Of a stretch of 27,788 nucleotides of DNA, positions 24,456-27,788 are shown piece after piece. The position numbers and the translations under genes are program-made. Numbering within the stretch: position 1 is the stretch's first letter; every line of letters starts with the position of its first letter. The DNA is from Puniceicoccales bacterium (GTDB taxonomy: Bacteria; Verrucomicrobiota; Verrucomicrobiia; Opitutales; JAIRKQ01): positions 1 to 27,788 of the forward strand of contig JAITOW010000055.1 of the NCBI GenBank assembly GCA_031289835.1, written 5' to 3'. The notes beneath the pieces are model-generated. The model worked only from the letters and a program-made list of their open reading frames with translations. It was not told where the DNA came from and searched no databases.

Positions 24456-25703
24456 TCATATTACTAGCGAAACCAATGCGTTCAAAATTCCAAATATTAC
24501 AACCGTTAAAACTGCAGCGGCCGGCACCGTAACAATCCATATCAGGAAAATTTTTATTAGCAAAATAAAGTTTAATCCCTTGATTCCGCGCTCCAGTCCG
24601 ACCCCGATTACGGCACCCGTTGCTGCGTGGGTTGAACTAACCGGAATGCCAAACATGGAAGAGAGTATTATGGTTGTCGCGGTTGCGAAGTCGACGCTGA
24701 AGCCGCGCGAACTTGTTAGAAGTGTGATTTTATGCCCAAGTGTATGTATTACCTTGTGGCCGAGTGCAATCACGCCCGCGGACATGCCCAATCCGCCAAT
24801 GGCCAGTATCCAAACCGGTATCGTGCATTGATTGAAATTTGACGGTATGCCGTTGTTTTTCATCACGAAATATATGGCGAGAACGGGGGTTATGCTATTG
24901 GCGACGTCGTTTGAACCAACCGCAAATCCGACCAGGCACGATGTTCCCGCTTGAAATCGCCGGAAAATTCTTTCCGCACCGTGTTCCGTTTCCTCGGAAA
25001 GTTTTGAAATGTGTTTGGCGGCGATGTGCAGAAGATAATAGGCCACCGGTAGGCCGAGGAATATGAAATACAGTTTCAGATACTTTGCTTCGGCAAATCT
25101 GTGCAACACCGTTCCCCGTTGGACGGATATCGCCACTATTGTCAGCGTTAGGCATCCGAGTACCGGGGCCCAGCGGCACGTTCGCCTTAGTATTTGCCCC
25201 GTTTCTCCGTTAAAAATAACCATCCTGATCAGCTTGATTGTACCCAGCGAGCACGCCGCAGCCACCAGGGGTGAGCAGATCCAAGATACGGTCAAAATAG
25301 CCAAAAACGGCCAATTTATCGAGTGTGTGCCTCCCATGACTAGGGCAACCCCGGTCATGCTGCCGACGATCGCATGTGTCGAACTGACCGGCAACCCGGT
25401 TTGTGTGGATAGCAGGACGAAGCACCCGGCCGCTATCAGACACGATATCATTCCAACTATGTAGCTCTGCACATCGTGGAACGTTCCAACGCGTATGATT
25501 CCATCGATCAGCGTACTCGAAACATTTCCGCCAAGCAAAATGGCTCCCGCCAAATTCAGCGTGGCAGCGATTGCCAGGGCATGTTTCAATTTGATGGCCT
25601 TCGAGCCAACGGCAGCGGAAAAAGCATTGACAACATCTTTGGCACCGTTATTAAACGCCATGAACAGGGCACCGATTATCGCCAGTATTAAAACAACTAT
25701 CAT
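24456..25703 (-). CDS. Inorganic phosphate transporter, PiT family
   Basis: 415 residues, almost entirely membrane-spanning (about ten segments). The two duplicated PiT signatures are present as NNGAKDVVNAF near residue 18 and VGSNDVANSI near residue 258. Each half also has a PVSSTHA motif (TGLPVSSTHAIVG and FGIPVSSTHAATG). It imports phosphate with a cation, H+ or Na+, across the inner membrane. In the first signature the usual N of GANDVAN is K, a small deviation. The cytoplasmic loop with KHISKLSEETEHGAERIFRRFQ sits between the halves. No PhoU-like partner gene lies beside it. Confidence 0.92.
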   Translation of the reverse strand: MIVVLILAIIGALFMAFNNGAKDVVNAFSAAVGSKAIKLKHALAIAATLNLAGAILLGGNVSSTLIDGIIRVGTFHDVQSYIVGMISCLIAAGCFVLLSTQTGLPVSSTHAIVGSMTGVALVMGGTHSINWPFLAILTVSWICSPLVAAACSLGTIKLIRMVIFNGETGQILRRTCRWAPVLGCLTLTIVAISVQRGTVLHRFAEAKYLKLYFIFLGLPVAYYLLHIAAKHISKLSEETEHGAERIFRRFQAGTSCLVGFAVGSNDVANSITPVLAIYFVMKNNGIPSNFNQCTIPVWILAIGGLGMSAGVIALGHKVIHTLGHKITLLTSSRGFSVDFATATTIILSSMFGIPVSSTHAATGAVIGVGLERGIKGLNFILLIKIFLIWIVTVPAAAVLTVVIFGILNALVSLVI

Positions 25704-25721
25704 TCGTCAACCCTACCAACC

Positions 25722-25772
25722 CCGCTGCGTGCGGAGAAATTTTCCAAGAAACCCAATAAATTCCGCTGCGTG
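25722..25772. repeat. Pair of 10-bp direct repeats upstream of the phosphate transporter
   Basis: CCGCTGCGTG occurs at 25722-25731 and again at 25763-25772, 41 nt apart, in the 128-nt gap upstream of the pit start. Four helical turns between copies would place them on one DNA face, as for an operator. It does not resemble the known PhoB box. This may be chance. Confidence 0.2.
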
Positions 25773-25831
25773 GCAAACTAGTACACCAACCAAAACATTA
25801 CATTTCGTGCCCGTCGTCAAGTTTTTTCTCG

Positions 25832-26341
25832 TCATTTGGTGATCATTCCGAATTGTGCAGCCAAGGCCTGCATATTCTTTTTTCCCTTTTCTCCCTTGAA
25901 CGATTTCATCATTTTTTGCATTTGGGCGAATTGCTTCAGGAGAGCGTTCACATCCCTCATTTCAACGCCGGCACCTTTGGCTATCCGCATGCGTCGATGT
26001 TGGTCGATGATCCCCGGCTTGCGCCGCTCCTGAATCGTCATCGATTGTATGATTGCCTGGATTTGCTGGATTTGACCATTATCACGCTCCGACACACCCA
26101 TGGATGCAGCATTGGGGAGCATTTTCATGAGCGCGGACATCGGCCCGAGTTTTTGTATTTGCTGTATGCTCTGCAGGAAATCTTCGAGGTCAAATTGCGC
26201 CTTTTTTATTTTTTCCGACATCGATAGGCGCTGCTTCTCATCGACCTGCTGCTGCGCTTTTTCCACGAGTGACACCACATCGCCCATGCCTAGGATCCGC
26301 TGGGCCATGCGCTTTGGCCGAAATAGTTCAAGATCCGACAT
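25832..26341 (-). CDS. ffh: Signal recognition particle Ffh, M-domain part (frame-broken ffh)
   Basis: 169 residues. From MSDLELFRPKRMAQRILGMGD onwards this matches the end of the Ffh GTPase domain and the whole methionine-rich M domain. It contains RMRIAKGAGVEMRDVNALLKQF, the helix-turn-helix that binds 4.5S RNA, then a Met-rich, Lys-rich tail (QMQKMMKSF). The frame carries an ATG at 26339-26341, but only a weak GAGAGA precedes it. It overlaps the NG-domain frame by 52 nt. Joined in one frame, the two would make a normal Ffh of about 440 residues. Either this is a second polypeptide or, more likely, the second half of one broken gene. See the partner entry and the finding on the break. Confidence 0.9.
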   Translation of the reverse strand: MSDLELFRPKRMAQRILGMGDVVSLVEKAQQQVDEKQRLSMSEKIKKAQFDLEDFLQSIQQIQKLGPMSALMKMLPNAASMGVSERDNGQIQQIQAIIQSMTIQERRKPGIIDQHRRMRIAKGAGVEMRDVNALLKQFAQMQKMMKSFKGEKGKKNMQALAAQFGMITK

Positions 26342-27159
26342 TCTCTCACTGACCTTATTGGAACACCGGTTACGCCTTTCATCGACAATGCCGCCCCGCC
26401 GCGGGCATCGCCATCGAGTTTTGTTAGAATGATACCTGTCAATGCCAGGGCGTTGTTGAAGACTTTGGCCACATTTGCTGCTTCCTGGCCGATTGCGCCG
26501 TCAACGACGAGCAAGCTCTCATCGGGAACTATGATTTTTTTGAGAGTTTTTACCTCATCTATCAGAGCATCATCAATCTGCAGCCTCCCCGCCGTATCGA
26601 AGATTATCGCATCATCATCGCCGTTGGAGGCGAATTCCAGGGCATGTTTGGCAATTTTCGACACGTTCTTGGAATCCCTCTCGCAAAAAAACTGCAATCC
26701 ATTTTCTTCGGCAAGGATTTTCAGCTGGTCCATGGCCGCCGGCCGCTGAATGTCGCAAGCCACAAGTAACGGCGAGTACCCCCGGTTCTTTAAAAAGAGT
26801 GCGAGCTTGGCTGCCGTTGTTGTTTTCCCAGCGCCATGCAGCCCGGCTAAGAGTATTTTTACGGGCTTTTTTGTCGTAAAATTCTCATTTTCCTCCGACC
26901 CGAGTAACTCCACAATTTCGTCGTGGATGATCTTAACTATCTGCTGTTCGGGGGCGATTTTTGCCAACACTTTTTGCCCTAGCGACTTGGACTTAACATT
27001 CGCGATGAACGTTTCTACCACATTCACGTTGACATCCGCATCTATCAGGGCTAACTTCAGGTTGTGTAGCTCCTCGGAAATATTTTTTTCCGTTATCTTA
27101 CCCAATCCACGCAAATTTTTGAACGCGCTGGAAATTTTTTCAGTTATTGACTCAAACAT
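26290..27159 (-). CDS. ffh: Signal recognition particle Ffh, NG GTPase part (frame-broken ffh)
   Basis: 289 residues from an ATG with AGGGGGA about 8 nt upstream. N domain at about 1-95. GTPase motifs are G1 GLHGAGKTT (107-115), DIQRPAA, DTAGR (189-193), TKLDGDARGGAAL and the start of TGVPI. Up to I268 the sequence is normal Ffh, but the next conserved stretch (K-F-I-G-x-G-E) is missing. The frame then runs into about 20 unrelated residues (RSVRECRILNYFGQ...). The missing piece and the M domain appear in the -1 frame. Ffh with 4.5S RNA binds signal peptides and docks with FtsY; it is essential in most bacteria. It lies 11 nt downstream of acpS. Confidence 0.92.
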   Translation of the reverse strand: MFESITEKISSAFKNLRGLGKITEKNISEELHNLKLALIDADVNVNVVETFIANVKSKSLGQKVLAKIAPEQQIVKIIHDEIVELLGSEENENFTTKKPVKILLAGLHGAGKTTTAAKLALFLKNRGYSPLLVACDIQRPAAMDQLKILAEENGLQFFCERDSKNVSKIAKHALEFASNGDDDAIIFDTAGRLQIDDALIDEVKTLKKIIVPDESLLVVDGAIGQEAANVAKVFNNALALTGIILTKLDGDARGGAALSMKGVTGVPIRSVRECRILNYFGQSAWPSGS

Positions 27160-27170
27160 AATGTATCCCC

Positions 27171-27560
27171 CTAGCTACTAAGAATAACGACGGCTTGGGC
27201 AAGTGTTTTGGTGTGGGAGAGCGATACTTTGGCGAATTTGGAGCCATGTTGCTCCATGATGCCATTGGCCTTTGCGGAGAGAATTATTTCCGGCGCTCCA
27301 AAGGCTTGATTTTGCACGGAGACATCCTGCCACTTCAATGGACTACCGATGCCAATGCCAATTCCCAGCGCCTTTGAAAACGCTTCCTTGGCCGCAAATC
27401 GCGCTGCCAGTGAGCAATAATTGGTGGAACAATACGCCAGCTCGTTTTCCGTAAATATCTTCCCTAGAAATGCATTGCCAAACCTTTTAACGGCTGCCCG
27501 TAGCCGTTCCACTTCGACGATATCCGTTCCGATGGATATACTTGGACGAAAATTTGCCAT
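27171..27560 (-). CDS. acpS: Holo-acyl-carrier-protein synthase
   Basis: 129 residues from the ATG at 27558-27560 with GGTG just upstream; an earlier TTG at 27590 is in frame but unneeded. Motifs are ISIGTDIVEVERL with the metal-binding Asp near residue 13, IFTENELAYC, and ARFAAKEAFSKALG with the metal-binding Glu near residue 59. The C-terminal VSLSHTKTLAQAVVIL closes the fold. It moves 4'-phosphopantetheine from CoA to a serine of acyl carrier protein, needed for fatty-acid synthesis. Length is normal for the trimeric AcpS type. It is the first gene of the minus-strand block with ffh, pit and priA. Confidence 0.94.
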   Translation of the reverse strand: MANFRPSISIGTDIVEVERLRAAVKRFGNAFLGKIFTENELAYCSTNYCSLAARFAAKEAFSKALGIGIGIGSPLKWQDVSVQNQAFGAPEIILSAKANGIMEQHGSKFAKVSLSHTKTLAQAVVILSS

Positions 27561-27679
27561 TTTCACCAAAGCTAGCCACAGTTCCGCCAATATGCAAGGC
27601 GATAGTTATTTCCCAAGTTTATTCCCAAACTCACATATCCCGCATTTGTGCGAAAATGGGACAACAATAAAATTTTACA

Positions 27680-27707
27680 TTGGCAAAGGTAAAAATTTTG
27701 CTAATAT
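27680..27707 (+). promoter_or_regulatory. Putative promoter for the right-edge gene
   Basis: TTGGCA (27680-27685) and TAATAT (27702-27707) are 16 nt apart in the AT-rich strip between acpS and the rightward gene. A start site about 7 nt on would leave almost no leader before the ATG at 27717. No Shine-Dalgarno is visible there. Assigned from consensus only. Confidence 0.3.
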
Positions 27708-27716
27708 ATATAATTC

Positions 27717-27788
27717 ATGTTTGAGCGTTTTCTTGGCTTATTTGGAAAAACAAGGGTAAGTGTCGATCCATCACAACCGGCGAGAGTT
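27717..27788 (+). CDS. Start of an unidentified protein, cut by the window edge
   Basis: An ATG at 27717 opens a frame with no stop to the right edge, giving 24 codons beginning MFERFLGLFGKTRVSVDPSQ. A hydrophobic-basic start of the form MF.RFLGLF is seen in several unrelated proteins, including some MreB-like ones, but the following residues do not match the MreB actin motif. I therefore leave it unnamed. It lies 156 nt from the divergent acpS start codon, behind an AT-rich strip with a possible promoter. Confidence 0.45.
   Translation, partial: MFERFLGLFGKTRVSVDPSQPARV

Noticed and set aside
27709..27714. TATAAT as the -10 for the right-edge gene
   Set aside because: It ends 2 nt before the ATG, so transcription would start inside the gene; the overlapping TAATAT further upstream is preferred.

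Overview
This is a gene-dense stretch of a Gram-negative bacterial chromosome. No rRNA, tRNA, CRISPR array, integrase or transposase is visible. LPS-core heptose synthesis (RfaD), a fused SecDF, RseP, PgsA/PgpA, glycogen synthase and a PTS-EIIA/diadenylate-cyclase fusion point to a PVC-type organism. Verrucomicrobiota of the Opitutae/Puniceicoccales kind is my best guess, but this is inference from gene content and protein style, not a database match.

The left 2.9 kb is an accessory block of three genes I do not recognise: an edge-truncated coiled-coil protein, a small protein with hydrophobic segments, and a Ser/Thr/Asp/Asn-rich protein built on 144-bp DNA repeats. A 68-nt imperfect hairpin separates the convergent pair. 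A fourth orphan (10450-11286, minus strand) sits between housekeeping genes and has the layout of a chlamydial Inc protein or secreted membrane effector.

The rest is housekeeping in five transcription blocks. (1) Plus, 3010-10321: yajC, secDF, recJ, rsmG, a metallo-beta-lactamase-fold hydrolase and glgA, mostly overlapping or nearly touching. (2) A minus Nudix hydrolase at 11386-11946, then plus pgk and tpiA. (3) Minus, 14044-18268: nucleotidyltransferase, HU-like protein, yraN, rfaD and the EIIA/DAC protein. (4) Plus, 18338-22227: pgsA, pgpA, rseP and ispG, an envelope and isoprenoid set. (5) Minus, 22224-27560: acpS, ffh, a Pit phosphate transporter and priA. A new plus gene begins at 27717 and leaves the window. 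No gap between genes exceeds about 190 bases.

The points most worth a second look are these. The essential gene ffh is split into NG-domain and M-domain frames by what looks like a 10-nt deletion in the conserved PIKFIG-G-E loop. The c-di-AMP synthase candidate joins a PTS EIIA domain, a pyruvate-kinase-C-like domain and a DAC domain. The repeat protein's tract continues as decayed DNA beyond its stop codon. The Inc-like orphan is the fourth.

Several starts are placed by ribosome-binding sites or overlaps rather than by the longest frame: the 923 orphan (GTG), pgk (GTG), rseP (GTG), ispG (TTG), the Inc-like gene, the HU gene and acpS.
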